Shown: positions 1 to 6,950, counted from the first letter of the stretch. The stretch is DNA of 8,810 nt from Promicromonosporaceae bacterium (GCA_009780755.1 WQZL01000103.1:1-8810); one strand, 5' to 3'. The notes: generated by a model not told the origin, from the letters alone. A program made the numbers and translations.

Positions 1-520
1 CCAGCAGGGCGACCGCTAGTCCGGCGTTGGCCAGGCGCATCACCATCACCGAGGCCAGCAAATCGTCTCCGACAAAGGCGTGCATCACCTGGTAGAAGCC
101 GCCCGGATAGGCACCGTTGTTTAAGCGATTCGTCCAGCTCAGACCGGGGGGGAGATCGTCGAAGCAGGCACCGGAATATTCGGGGTGAAATGCATGGCAG
201 ACAGCCGCGTAAAGCAGCTGCTTGGGAAGCTCCACTGAGGTGGTGCCATCATCGTTCACCCTGGTAACGCAGGAATTTTCCAACGGTGTCGGACACCAGA
301 TGGAGGCCAAGTGCCAGTCTTCGTCGGGCGAGGAGCCGGGAGGCGAGGACGTAGCCCAGCCGGTTAGGGCCAGCAGGGCGCCGAGCGTCATGACCGCCGC
401 GATGGCGGCGGCGACCAGTCGGGGGCGTGATCTGCGCAGTTGTCGCAGTCGGTCGGTAAAGGATTGTTCATCGGCGGCGTTTAGGCGGCGTTCACGACGT
501 GTGGGATGCTCCGCGCTCAT
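1..520 (-). CDS. DUF2142-type polytopic membrane protein, N-terminal part (runs off left edge)
   Basis: The first 173 residues of a larger membrane protein are visible. The start is ATG at 520-518, with no good Shine-Dalgarno. A basic, Arg-rich cytoplasmic tail (residues 1-34) precedes a hydrophobic segment at about 35-56 (LVAAAIAAVMTLGALLALTG). An extracytoplasmic loop follows, with SSPDEDWHLASIWC at 63-76 and cysteines at 76, 84, 108 and 119 that could form disulfides. The second hydrophobic stretch starts near 154. The PDEDxH motif just after the first membrane helix is what I know from DUF2142 proteins, uncharacterised polytopic membrane proteins that often lie in polysaccharide clusters and resemble GT-C glycosyltransferases in layout. 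A role in building or modifying a surface glycan is inferred from that and from the neighbouring GT genes. The gene is divergent from the GT2 gene, with 54 bases between the two starts. Confidence is high for a real gene and good for the family. Confidence 0.82.
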   Translation of the reverse strand, partial: MSAEHPTRRERRLNAADEQSFTDRLRQLRRSRPRLVAAAIAAVMTLGALLALTGWATSSPPGSSPDEDWHLASIWCPTPLENSCVTRVNDDGTTSVELPKQLLYAAVCHAFHPEYSGACFDDLPPGLSWTNRLNNGAYPGGFYQVMHAFVGDDLLASVMVMRLANAGLAVALL

Positions 521-562
521 CTGACAATTGTGCCACTTACCGCGCCCGCCCCGCCGGGCCGG

Positions 563-574
563 TACCTTAGTGCC
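563..574 (+). promoter_or_regulatory. Candidate leaderless -10 element of the GT2 gene
   Basis: TACCTT at 563-568 fits the TANNNT pattern and lies 6 bases before the ATG at 575, the spacing expected if transcription begins at the start codon. No Shine-Dalgarno is present, which agrees with leaderless translation, common in actinobacteria. No convincing -35 box is seen. On the opposite strand, CACAAT also lies 6 bases before the divergent ATG at 520, a weaker match. This is inference from spacing only. Confidence 0.3.
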
Positions 575-1582
575 ATGCCCATCGTCGCCGCCGACCAAAA
601 TCCGCTGGTCTCAATCGTCGTGCCGGTTTACAACGCGGCGGCGACGCTACGGCGAACCGTGGCCACCCTAAGCGCCCAGACCTGGCCGAACCTAGAGGTT
701 GTCATCATTGATGACGGTTCAACTGATGGGTCTTCTGAGTTGTTAGTTGAGCTGGCCGCCGCCGATCCTCGCTGCCGGGTGATCCGCCAGGCTAACGGCG
801 GGGTGTGGGCCGCCCGGCTGGCCGGAATTGACGCGGCCTCCGGGCAGTGGTTGGCCTGGTGTGACGCCGATGACTTGCCGCACCCTAGCTGGATCGAAGA
901 CCTGGTCGAGTGCGCGGTGACGACCGGCGCGCAGATGGCCGTCTGTCCGTACCGGCGCGTGGATGTAAGCGGCAACACTTTGTCTGTCGAGGGGAACACA
1001 ACATTGCCCTCGCCGCTTGATCCGCTCGCCGATCCAGTGGGCCTAGCAACGGTAAATACCGCGCTCTGGAACAAGGTATTCCGCATGGATGTGGTGCGTG
1101 CGGCCATCGGGGTGACCCGTGACGGCCTGGTCGCTCCCCGCATTGGCGAAGACTTGGTGCTTTACACGTCATTCCTGACCAAAATCGACCGGATCGCCTT
1201 CACCCGTGAACCGCGCTACGACTACGTGGTTCGCAGCGGCTCCCTGATGACCACGTTCAGTCAGCCAGATGCGCAGACCCTTGCCACCCAGTTGCGCGCG
1301 CTGCGGGCCTCGGCATCCGCCGCGCAACAACCGCTGATCGACGTGCTGGCCTTTATGCACCTGGCGGTCGCCCCGCTACACATCCTGGCTGCCGGTCCGC
1401 GAGCCGAGTCAAGCCGTTATGCCCGCTGGGCGCGGCAGACGCTGCGCCGCGACTTCAACCAGTACACGGTGCGCGCCCGCACTCTCCGCGGCCCTACCGG
1501 GCGGCTTGTGGCAGCCCGCGCCCTATTCCGCCTAAGAGCGCTGGCCCCCATCCTGCGTCTTACAACCCGCCACCACCGCTAA
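575..1582 (+). CDS. Family 2 (GT-A fold) glycosyltransferase
   Basis: A 335-residue GT2 enzyme, expected to transfer a sugar from a nucleotide donor to a growing lipid-linked or surface saccharide on the cytoplasmic side. The N-terminus has the family opening LVSIVVPVYNAAATL (11-25). The nucleotide-binding IIDDGSTDGS is at 44-53, the metal-binding DXD as CDADD at 96-100, a TALWNKVFR segment at 162-170, and the likely catalytic base in GED at 191-193. The C-terminal ~100 residues are Arg-rich and helical, with no clear membrane span. The frame is open further upstream to an ATG at 506, but that adds 23 non-conserved residues and would overlap the divergent gene. The ATG at 575 places the VSIVVPVYN strand at the usual distance, so I chose it. 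It is a single gene on the plus strand, convergent with the fused glycosyltransferase. Donor and acceptor cannot be told from sequence. Confidence 0.9.
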   Translation: MPIVAADQNPLVSIVVPVYNAAATLRRTVATLSAQTWPNLEVVIIDDGSTDGSSELLVELAAADPRCRVIRQANGGVWAARLAGIDAASGQWLAWCDADDLPHPSWIEDLVECAVTTGAQMAVCPYRRVDVSGNTLSVEGNTTLPSPLDPLADPVGLATVNTALWNKVFRMDVVRAAIGVTRDGLVAPRIGEDLVLYTSFLTKIDRIAFTREPRYDYVVRSGSLMTTFSQPDAQTLATQLRALRASASAAQQPLIDVLAFMHLAVAPLHILAAGPRAESSRYARWARQTLRRDFNQYTVRARTLRGPTGRLVAARALFRLRALAPILRLTTRHHR

Positions 1583-1604
1583 CGGGGTGAACCCCAGAGG
1601 CGAG

Positions 1605-1685
1605 TTCGGTTGTTCGCAGTGTTTTCGGTTGTTTAAACAACCGAAAACAGGCCAAACAACCGAAGTGAAGATGCGAACAACCGAA
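1605..1685. repeat. Nested palindrome with five copies of TTCGGTTGTT
   Basis: The 10-mer TTCGGTTGTT occurs at 1605-1614 and 1624-1633 on the plus strand, and as its complement at 1636-1645, 1655-1664 and 1676-1685. The middle pair forms a perfect 30-bp palindrome (1620-1649) centred on TTTAAA. The outermost copies extend to a matching 13-bp pair, TTCGGTTGTTCGC at 1605-1617 and GCGAACAACCGAA at 1673-1685. It lies between the stop codons of two convergent genes. It could be a bidirectional terminator, a cluster of binding sites for a DNA-binding protein, or a remnant of a mobile element. The stem is rather A+T-rich compared with the genes around it. Function is unknown. Confidence 0.8.
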
Positions 1686-1724
1686 GCCACGTGGTGCCAG
1701 GAGACCCCGGCCAACCGTTACGGT

Positions 1725-1751
1725 CAGCCCCCCTCCATTTCCTGGGGGCTG
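1725..1751. terminator. GC-rich hairpin between convergent genes, probable terminator
   Basis: A perfect 8-bp stem, CAGCCCCC (1725-1732) with GGGGGCTG (1744-1751), closes an 11-base loop. It lies 143 bases after the GT2 stop codon and 40 bases past the stop of the oncoming fused glycosyltransferase gene. Only a short T run (TCAGTTTGC) follows on the plus strand. Actinobacterial terminators often lack a strong U tract. It could serve both convergent transcripts. Confidence 0.55.
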
Positions 1752-1791
1752 TCAGTTTGCGCACGAGCAAAAATGGCAGGTGTCGGTGGCC

Positions 1792-4011
1792 TCAGGTGTA
1801 GAGTTCGGCGATTTGGGTGTGGTATCTATCCAGGTCGATGTAGGGGCGAACTATCTGATGGCAGGCGTCCTGGAACTCCTGGTAGACCTCCGGGTCGGCC
1901 AGTTCGGCGAGGCGGGCAGCGTACTCAGCCGGGTTGCGGCAGATGAACTGCGGGTGGTCGCAGAACAAATCACCGAGTCCGCCTGCGCCGCTGTTTAGCA
2001 CCGGCACGCCGAGCGCCAACGCCTCAATTGCGGCTAGTGGCAGTCCCTCGAAGGTGGATGGCATCATTGCCACCCGAGCTGCCCGCAGGTACGGGTACGG
2101 GTTGGCCTGGAATCCCAGCAGCGTCACCGCGTCCGCCAAATCGCGACGGGCAATTTCTTGCTCCAGCTCGGCTCGCAGCTCGCCATCGCCCACCAGGTGC
2201 GCGGTCAGATTGCGCCCCGCCTGCCGAGCCAGGGCAATCGTCTCAATCACCTGCCCTGGCCGTTTGAGCGCGGTCAGCCTCCCGAGGAATACAACATCGC
2301 ATGACGGCACCGACGCCTCAGCGGCCAGGCGTTTTACCCGCCCGGCATCTACGACGTTAGGGATGACCCGAGTTTTCGCCGCCACCGCCGAAACGAACAC
2401 GGTGCCGCGCGTGGCCTCATCCGAGACGAAAACCATTCGCGAAAAACGGTCACAGACTACGCGGTAGGCCATCGTCAGCGGATTCCAGCTCTTCACGAAA
2501 CGAGGGTTGGAGTGAATATGCGCGACGATCTGGCCAGAGAACCGGCTCATCGCCGCCACCTGGCTGGCGCGGAAATCGTGGGCGTGAATCACATCGAACT
2601 TAGCTGCCCGCAGCACCTTGCGCAGTCCCCAAGGGGTCAGGCTCGGCAAGGGGAGGAAGGTCAGTCCGCGCTCGGTAACCGCATCGCGGATTGGGCCGTC
2701 AGGCGAGCAGTACGTCATCTCGACTTCGCCATCCCGGAATAGGTCCATGATTGTGAGGATCACGTTCTCGGCGCCGGATACGCGGTTGGTGCCAAGCAGG
2801 TGCAGCACCCGAAGCGGGCGCGACGAGCGAGCCTTGGGGGTGGTGGCCGTTGCGCCGGCCTGGGGCAACGCCAAGTCCGCCAGCATCTGATCGACAACCG
2901 CTCCGGTAGCAAACCGTTGGGCCACCTCCGCGTGCAGGTTCGCCCCAAGTTGGCGACGGAGGGGTGCGGAGACGAGTAGTTCTCGCAGCGCTGCCGCCAG
3001 GGCGGGCGGGTTCGGTTCGACGAGCAGACCGGTGTCTCCGTCGCGGATTAGCTCGGTGATGCCGCCCTGCGCCGAGGCGATCACGGCGCAGCGGGCGGCC
3101 CCCGCCTCTAGCAAGGAACTCGGCAGACCCTCCGGCACGCTCGGTGCATAAACGGAGATGTCGGCGCGACGCAGCAGCTCGGCCACCTCTGGCTGCGGAA
3201 TCCGGCCCAGAAACTCCACGCCGGGAACCTGCCCGTAACGCGCCTGAAGCTCAGGAAGGAATGCGCCCTCCCCGGCGATGAGGCAGCGCAGCTGAAGATC
3301 GGGTAGGTCGCGCCGAACCTGCTCGAAGGCCGCCAAGAGGGTATCGACACCCTTCTGGCGGATCAGCCGCCCGACGTAACACACTGTCAGCGCGGTGGAA
3401 TTCGGATCGGGTTTTGGATCATCATCCAGATCGATACAGTTGTACCAGACCCCAGATGGGGCAATGTCGAATCGCTCCTCAACATGCGCGGCTGCCGCCT
3501 GAGAAACGCCATACACGCCGTCTACTCGCGAGCGGATCGCGCGCGTCATCACTCGTTCTATCAGGTCAAGGCCCCAATCCAGCACCCTGGAATGTAAGGT
3601 CAGGGGCGCCGAACCGTGTTCGACGAGCGCCACGGGCACCCCGAGGCGCTGACCAAACCGCGCTCCGATCAGCGATTGCAGATGAAACCTGGTGTTGACG
3701 ATCACCCGGTCAACGCCCTGCTGCGCCAGCCAGGCCATAGTTTTCCGGTACCGACGACTGGGCCACAGCACCGGGTAGCGGTTCTTCGCAATCGGCAGGA
3801 TCGGCAACCGCACCTCCTCAATGCCCTCGTCAACGTTGCGCCACGGGGTATCCGTGAACCGCGAGGAGACCGCGATCACCCGGTAACCGCGCCGCACCAG
3901 CTCGACGGCGATGCGCCGTGTGTACGTTTCGATGCCACCAACATGCGGCAGAGAGTAGCCCGAGAAGAAGGCAATCGTGCCAGCCGAGCCGGGGGCGGGG
4001 GGGTTAGTCAT
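1792..4011 (-). CDS. Bifunctional glycosyltransferase: two fused GT4 (GT-B) domains
   Basis: A 739-residue protein about twice the length of an ordinary GT4 enzyme. Domain 1 (about 10-385) has the acceptor-side glycine motif LPHVGGIETY (21-30), EHG at 131-133, the donor-site CYVGRLIRQKG (211-221) and an EX7E motif, E294-GLPSSLL-E302. A Thr/Ala/Ser-rich linker (about 385-397) leads to domain 2 (about 399-739), which opens with RVLHLLGTNRVSGAEN and has VVFLGRLTALKRPG (573-586) and a second EX7E, E655-GLPLAAI-E663. Both active sites look intact, so it may add two successive sugars. The start is ATG at 4011 with GGAGG at 4020-4016. The frame opens upstream to 4104 but would run through the flippase gene. 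The first 8 bases overlap the flippase stop (ATGACTAA), implying translational coupling and a shared pathway. Donor sugars are unknown. Confidence 0.9.
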   Translation of the reverse strand: MTNPPAPGSAGTIAFFSGYSLPHVGGIETYTRRIAVELVRRGYRVIAVSSRFTDTPWRNVDEGIEEVRLPILPIAKNRYPVLWPSRRYRKTMAWLAQQGVDRVIVNTRFHLQSLIGARFGQRLGVPVALVEHGSAPLTLHSRVLDWGLDLIERVMTRAIRSRVDGVYGVSQAAAAHVEERFDIAPSGVWYNCIDLDDDPKPDPNSTALTVCYVGRLIRQKGVDTLLAAFEQVRRDLPDLQLRCLIAGEGAFLPELQARYGQVPGVEFLGRIPQPEVAELLRRADISVYAPSVPEGLPSSLLEAGAARCAVIASAQGGITELIRDGDTGLLVEPNPPALAAALRELLVSAPLRRQLGANLHAEVAQRFATGAVVDQMLADLALPQAGATATTPKARSSRPLRVLHLLGTNRVSGAENVILTIMDLFRDGEVEMTYCSPDGPIRDAVTERGLTFLPLPSLTPWGLRKVLRAAKFDVIHAHDFRASQVAAMSRFSGQIVAHIHSNPRFVKSWNPLTMAYRVVCDRFSRMVFVSDEATRGTVFVSAVAAKTRVIPNVVDAGRVKRLAAEASVPSCDVVFLGRLTALKRPGQVIETIALARQAGRNLTAHLVGDGELRAELEQEIARRDLADAVTLLGFQANPYPYLRAARVAMMPSTFEGLPLAAIEALALGVPVLNSGAGGLGDLFCDHPQFICRNPAEYAARLAELADPEVYQEFQDACHQIVRPYIDLDRYHTQIAELYT

Positions 4012-5272
4012 GGAGCCTCCGTCGATCTCGCAGGGCCACCAGGAAGGCGACCCCCAACACCAGGCATTGCACGGCAAACAGGGCCAGGTACAGCCAGGAG
4101 GCACCCAGCAGCTCGCCGCGCCGCACCCACAGGTTCCCGGTCAGGGCCACCGCCCCGGCGGTCGCCATCCCAACGGTGAACCAGACCTGACGGCGAACAA
4201 TGGTTAGCAGTGTCGCGAACAGGCCCGCCCAGGCGGAGAGTCCCCCTGCCAGGAGCAAAACCAGCAGCTCGGTTCGATATCCCCCGAAGTCCAGGTCGGT
4301 GATGAAGTTCAGTACCGGAACGCCGACGAGCATCCCACCCACCAGCGCGACCGCCACCACGGCGGCGGTGGCCAGGAACAGCAGACGCGCCCATTTGATG
4401 AACGTCGCCAGGTCACCAGAGGTCCACATAGTGGCCATCCGGGTTATCACCGGGTTAAAGATGATGGTGCTTAGCAGCGTGATTAAGAACGGGGCGAGCG
4501 CCAGCCAGAAGAAATATCCCTGGGCCGCATCATCAAGGGTTGCTCTGATTGCATAACGCGGGGCATTCGCCACGTAGATTGCCAGGACGGTGGCGGCGCA
4601 CAGCGGGGCACAGGCCAGGAGCAGCCGCCACACGCGGCGCCAGTCGAAGCCTCGCTCCTCGGCGGTCAGTGGCGTCACAAACGCCGCCGGAAGCAACACG
4701 GCGAGAATGAGGGCCGACGAAACGACTCCAAGGCCCAGCCCAAGGGCAACGTTGTCGGTGACAAAGATCGCAACCATTATCACCAAGGTTGAAACAATCG
4801 ACCGGGCAGCCGAAAGTTTCGACCCGATGTCAAGGCGACCATTCTGCTGGAAATACCCCAGATAGACATCCTCGACCGTATCCACCATACGTAGGCCCAG
4901 CACCAGGAGGATCAGGAGTATCACCTGGTTGCCGTACTCCTCGGTGACCCAGCCGTGGATGACGGCAGCAACGCCAACGGCGATCATCGCGACCGTGGTC
5001 ACGACGCGGGAACCAAGATAGTCGGCAAACGTGAAGCGACGCGTCACATCAGATGCCTGGTAACGGCGCATCCCGTAAACACCAATACCCCAGAACAGGT
5101 ACGCCTGCGCCACGGCGTAGGCGAACTGACCGTTGACGTCGGCGCCAAGGGTACGGACAATCACGAACGAGATCACCGTCGGTTGGAGGGTGAACCAGAA
5201 GCCAACAATCGTGTTCCAAACAATGCCCGACCGCTCCACGTTCGGGGTCTTGGTCAACACTTGCCGGATCAT
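4004..5272 (-). CDS. Wzx-like polysaccharide flippase (MOP superfamily membrane protein)
   Basis: A 422-residue, strongly hydrophobic protein with about 12 predicted membrane helices (roughly 20-40, 50-67, 88-107, 115-130, 156-172, 176-199, 216-235, 252-274, 293-316, 334-357, 363-380, 389-414) and a basic C-terminus (RDRRRLHD). The segment GVYGMRRYQASDVTRRFTFADYL (split: GVYGMRRYQASD at 64-75, then VTRRFTFADYL) after helix 2 is typical of oligosaccharide flippases of the Polysacc_synt/MOP group. These move undecaprenyl-linked saccharides to the outer membrane face. I chose the ATG at 5272. The frame extends to 5317, but those 15 residues (beginning MVELVETT) are encoded by a REP-like palindrome and are unlikely to be protein. 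The SD is weak. The gene overlaps the downstream fused glycosyltransferase by 8 bases. It is separated from the toxin gene by 121 bases of repeat sequence. An O-antigen-like or teichoic/teichuronic-type substrate cannot be chosen between. Confidence 0.82.
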   Translation of the reverse strand: MIRQVLTKTPNVERSGIVWNTIVGFWFTLQPTVISFVIVRTLGADVNGQFAYAVAQAYLFWGIGVYGMRRYQASDVTRRFTFADYLGSRVVTTVAMIAVGVAAVIHGWVTEEYGNQVILLILLVLGLRMVDTVEDVYLGYFQQNGRLDIGSKLSAARSIVSTLVIMVAIFVTDNVALGLGLGVVSSALILAVLLPAAFVTPLTAEERGFDWRRVWRLLLACAPLCAATVLAIYVANAPRYAIRATLDDAAQGYFFWLALAPFLITLLSTIIFNPVITRMATMWTSGDLATFIKWARLLFLATAAVVAVALVGGMLVGVPVLNFITDLDFGGYRTELLVLLLAGGLSAWAGLFATLLTIVRRQVWFTVGMATAGAVALTGNLWVRRGELLGASWLYLALFAVQCLVLGVAFLVALRDRRRLHD

Positions 5273-5293
5273 CGCCGTCCACTCTACCGGCTG

Positions 5294-5318
5294 GGTGGTT
5301 TCGACAAGCTCAACCACC
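5294..5318 (-). repeat. Short REP-like palindrome (third copy in window)
   Basis: Arms GGTGGTT (5294-5300) and AACCACC (5312-5318) enclose an 11-base centre. Read on the minus strand it begins GGTGGTTGAGC and ends GTCGAAACCACC, sharing its ends with the larger elements at 6893-6938 and 6951-6997 but with a deleted middle. Similar palindromes are dispersed in many actinobacterial genomes (my recollection, not searched). It lies just upstream of the flippase start. Confidence 0.7.
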
Positions 5319-5330
5319 GCTTCCCGTCAT

Positions 5331-5366
5331 CCTGCGCGCAAGGAGCGAAGCAACCTCAGTCGCAGG
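5331..5366. repeat. Hairpin, CCTGCG/CGCAGG arms, probably a second dispersed repeat
   Basis: CCTGCG (5331-5336) pairs with CGCAGG (5361-5366), and T5330/A5329 can add a wobble pair and a normal pair with G5367/T5368. The context GTCATCCTGCGCGCAAGGAGCGAAG resembles another extragenic repeat type (written in pieces: GTCATCCTGCG, then CGCAAGGAGCGAAG). Together with the adjacent palindrome it fills the toxin-flippase gap. It could also act as a weak terminator after the toxin gene. Confidence 0.4.
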
Positions 5367-5393
5367 GTCCAGACCTGAAAGTCACCGTCAACA

Positions 5394-6269
5394 CTAGGTT
5401 CTGCGATTCCGCCCCGGCACCCCCGACAAGCTCTTGATGTACTCGTTCACCCAAACAACGGCATCATCAAAAGACAGGAGGCCAAGACCTTCAGCAGCTT
5501 CCGCGTAGATGGTTGACCAACTAGGACCAGGTATTACGGCTGGTGGCCACGAGTGGGTGTTACGGAAGCGGAACAAACGCTCACAGGCGTTCAACACCTT
5601 GACATCGTCGGCTAGCGGTGCGACGAGTTGAAGGTCAACCAGATCATGGGCACGGCGACTGCCAGGTTCAGTGCAGGCATGCAGCTTCTGGCTGATTTGA
5701 TGATGGAGAGGTAGTACGCGAACGGGCGCCGGAGCAGGCAGTCCAAGCGCAGCAAACACTGACAACACTTCATCCGACATCTCGTATTCAGCGTCATCTT
5801 TGGTGGTAGCCTCTAACTCATCAAAACCGAGTTCAAGGTCAATCGTCTGCCACGGCTTGCCAAGATAGAACAGCTTTACTGTCATTGGCTGCATTACATA
5901 GGCCGCCCCAATTCGCTCCTGAAGCGCCTCAGGTGCGCGAGACTCCTCAACTGTCAAGGTCCCGGCGAACCCGGCCCAGCCATTCTCAAGGCAAGCGGTG
6001 AACTCTTCTGCAAATTGCTCCCTGTTTCCACGGAATGCAGCATCCAAATCTGGAGTCTCTCGCGTGACTACATCACCCAGGCGAAGTTTGATGCCTGTAC
6101 CACCTTTCACCGCAGCCTCTGGAAGCAGTTGCGCAACGATCACATTACCGATCAACGCTTGTGCCCGACGCACCGATGTCATCTGCGATAGCGCCAGCTT
6201 CGCGATACGTGAACTGAGTTCAGAGACATTGCGTGGCGCAGTTGGGTCAGGAGGCAGGGGACTTTTCAC
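5394..6269 (-). CDS. abiEii: AbiEii-family nucleotidyltransferase toxin (type IV toxin-antitoxin)
   Basis: A 291-residue member of the AbiEii/AbiGii (MenT-related) branch of the DNA polymerase beta-like nucleotidyltransferases. Family members are bacteriostatic toxins, and characterised MenT proteins modify tRNA 3' ends to stop translation. Visible motifs are VKGGTGIKLRLG (54-65, nucleotide-binding GG-T), TPDLDAAF with the metal-binding D74-x-D76, a likely third acid in IDLELG (143-148), and the C-terminal signature QKLHA...RRAHDLVDL (194-213, with K195, D209, D212). All expected catalytic residues appear present, so it looks active. The start is GTG at 6269-6267, supported by AAGGAG at 6283-6278 with 8-base spacing and by a GTGA overlap with the antitoxin stop. 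G+C is visibly lower than in the flanking sugar genes, consistent with acquisition. The target in this organism is unknown. Confidence 0.9.
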   Translation of the reverse strand: MKSPLPPDPTAPRNVSELSSRIAKLALSQMTSVRRAQALIGNVIVAQLLPEAAVKGGTGIKLRLGDVVTRETPDLDAAFRGNREQFAEEFTACLENGWAGFAGTLTVEESRAPEALQERIGAAYVMQPMTVKLFYLGKPWQTIDLELGFDELEATTKDDAEYEMSDEVLSVFAALGLPAPAPVRVLPLHHQISQKLHACTEPGSRRAHDLVDLQLVAPLADDVKVLNACERLFRFRNTHSWPPAVIPGPSWSTIYAEAAEGLGLLSFDDAVVWVNEYIKSLSGVPGRNRRT

Positions 6270-6808
6270 TTACTGATCTCCTTAATGTGTGTCAGAATTC
6301 GAAGCTTGTCGCTGTTATTGATAAGCCCCCGGCCAGCAGCCTTCTCTAGTGCGTCCAAAGCCCGTTCTGGGAGCAGTCTGCCAACGCTAGCCGCCAACGC
6401 AGCGGCGACGCTCATGGCGGGTATGCCTCCAACATTGTCGCGATCATGCGGTGCCAGTTCACGACGCTGAACTGACACCGTTCGCGGCAAAGAGCGACGC
6501 ACACGATGTGGTGTACCAACTTTGATAGTGCGCAAGTTGATTTGCGCCAGGCCGTGAGCTGCCAAAACACTTTCGTCCACCAGAAAGGCATCAGGCCCCA
6601 CCTGAGCAACCGCCTCAGCGAATTCGGTCAGATCGTCTACCGGGGCCTCATTCATGCGGTAGACGCCTGAACCGGTGCGGGTTAGCACGCCTAGCTTGAC
6701 TAGCCTGCGCACCGCAGCGGCGGGCACGCCGAACGCTTCCGCCTCACGTAACGTAAGAATGCCGTGGTTGTCGAAAGACAGCACACGTAAGTCAGATCGA
6801 TAACTCAT
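6266..6808 (-). CDS. abiEi: AbiEi-family antitoxin/autorepressor with N-terminal winged helix
   Basis: A 180-residue protein. Residues about 7-52 form a winged-helix segment (GILTLREAEAFGVPAAAVRR at 16-35, then the wing GVLTRTGSGVYRM at 40-52), as in AbiEi antitoxins. The rest (about 55-180) matches the antitoxin domain in style, with LVDESVLAAHGL at 76-87, the Arg-rich PHRVRRSLPRTVSVQRREL at 100-118 and a helical C-terminus. Known AbiEi proteins repress their own operon by binding inverted repeats and block the toxin's effect without binding it stably (type IV). The start ATG at 6808 has a GGGGG run 6-10 bases upstream. The stop overlaps the toxin GTG by 4 bases, the usual antitoxin-first arrangement. 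It is shorter than many AbiEi proteins, so it belongs to the compact form. An inverted repeat sits 15 bases upstream of the start. Confidence 0.87.
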   Translation of the reverse strand: MSYRSDLRVLSFDNHGILTLREAEAFGVPAAAVRRLVKLGVLTRTGSGVYRMNEAPVDDLTEFAEAVAQVGPDAFLVDESVLAAHGLAQINLRTIKVGTPHRVRRSLPRTVSVQRRELAPHDRDNVGGIPAMSVAAALAASVGRLLPERALDALEKAAGRGLINNSDKLRILTHIKEISK

Positions 6809-6822
6809 TGACTACCCCCTAC

Positions 6823-6856
6823 GGCAGAAACGTACCGTAACCTACACGTTTTTGCC
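6823..6856 (-). promoter_or_regulatory. Probable AbiEi operator/promoter (inverted repeat)
   Basis: GGCAGAAACGT (6823-6833) and ACGTTTTTGCC (6846-6856) are inverted repeats matching at 10 of 11 positions, separated by 12 bases. They lie 15-48 bases before the antitoxin start. Two -10-like hexamers on the minus strand fall at or between the arms (TAGGTT at 6844-6839, TACGTT at 6834-6829), and a -35-like TTGTGG lies at 6860-6855, though the spacing (10 or 20) is poor for either. AbiEi proteins are known to autoregulate through inverted repeats, so this is the natural candidate site. Confidence 0.6.
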
Positions 6857-6892
6857 ACAAGGAGCGCGTTCATACTCATCTCGGCTGCGACG

Positions 6893-6938
6893 CGGTGACT
6901 GAGTAGGACCGACGAAGGAGGGACATGTCGAAACCATC
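6893..6938 (+). repeat. REP-like element, copy A of a head-to-head pair
   Basis: This copy reads CGGTGACTGAGTAGGA near its start and GGGACATGTCGAAACCATC at its end. Aligned with copy B (6951-6997, read on the minus strand) it shares TGAG-x-AGGA, then GAC-x-TGTC-x-AAACCA-x-C. Its right end pairs with the left end of copy B in a 15-bp stem (6922-6936 with 6954-6968) that has one mismatch and one G-U pair. The pattern matches the GTTGAGTAG...TCGAAACCACC repeats I know from actinobacteria. Confidence 0.65.
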
Positions 6939-6950
6939 GAAACTGTGGTG

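Noticed and set aside
506..574. Upstream ATG extension of the GT2 gene, adding 23 residues.
   Set aside because: The added residues are not typical of the family, overlap the divergent gene, and have no SD. The ATG at 575 puts the first beta strand at the normal position.
1605..1685. CRISPR array as an explanation for the five repeats.
   Set aside because: Repeats are only 10-13 bases, in mixed orientation, with spacers of 2-11 bases, and no cas genes are nearby.
1587..1998. Plus-strand reading frames across the convergent gap and the end of the fused glycosyltransferase gene.
   Set aside because: They run through the palindromic array and lie antisense to conserved glycosyltransferase sequence, so they are frame shadows in G+C-rich DNA.
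4012..4104. Upstream extension of the fused glycosyltransferase by 31 residues (Trp/Cys-rich).
   Set aside because: It would be translated from inside the flippase gene in another frame, has unusual composition, and the ATG at 4011 has a GGAGG and the same 8-base overlap style as the other pair.
5394..6808. An ordinary nucleotidyltransferase and regulator belonging to sugar-nucleotide metabolism.
   Set aside because: The GG-T, DxD and C-terminal K...HDLVDL motifs, the winged-helix partner, the antitoxin-first order and the 4-base overlap fit AbiE, not sugar-nucleotide synthesis.
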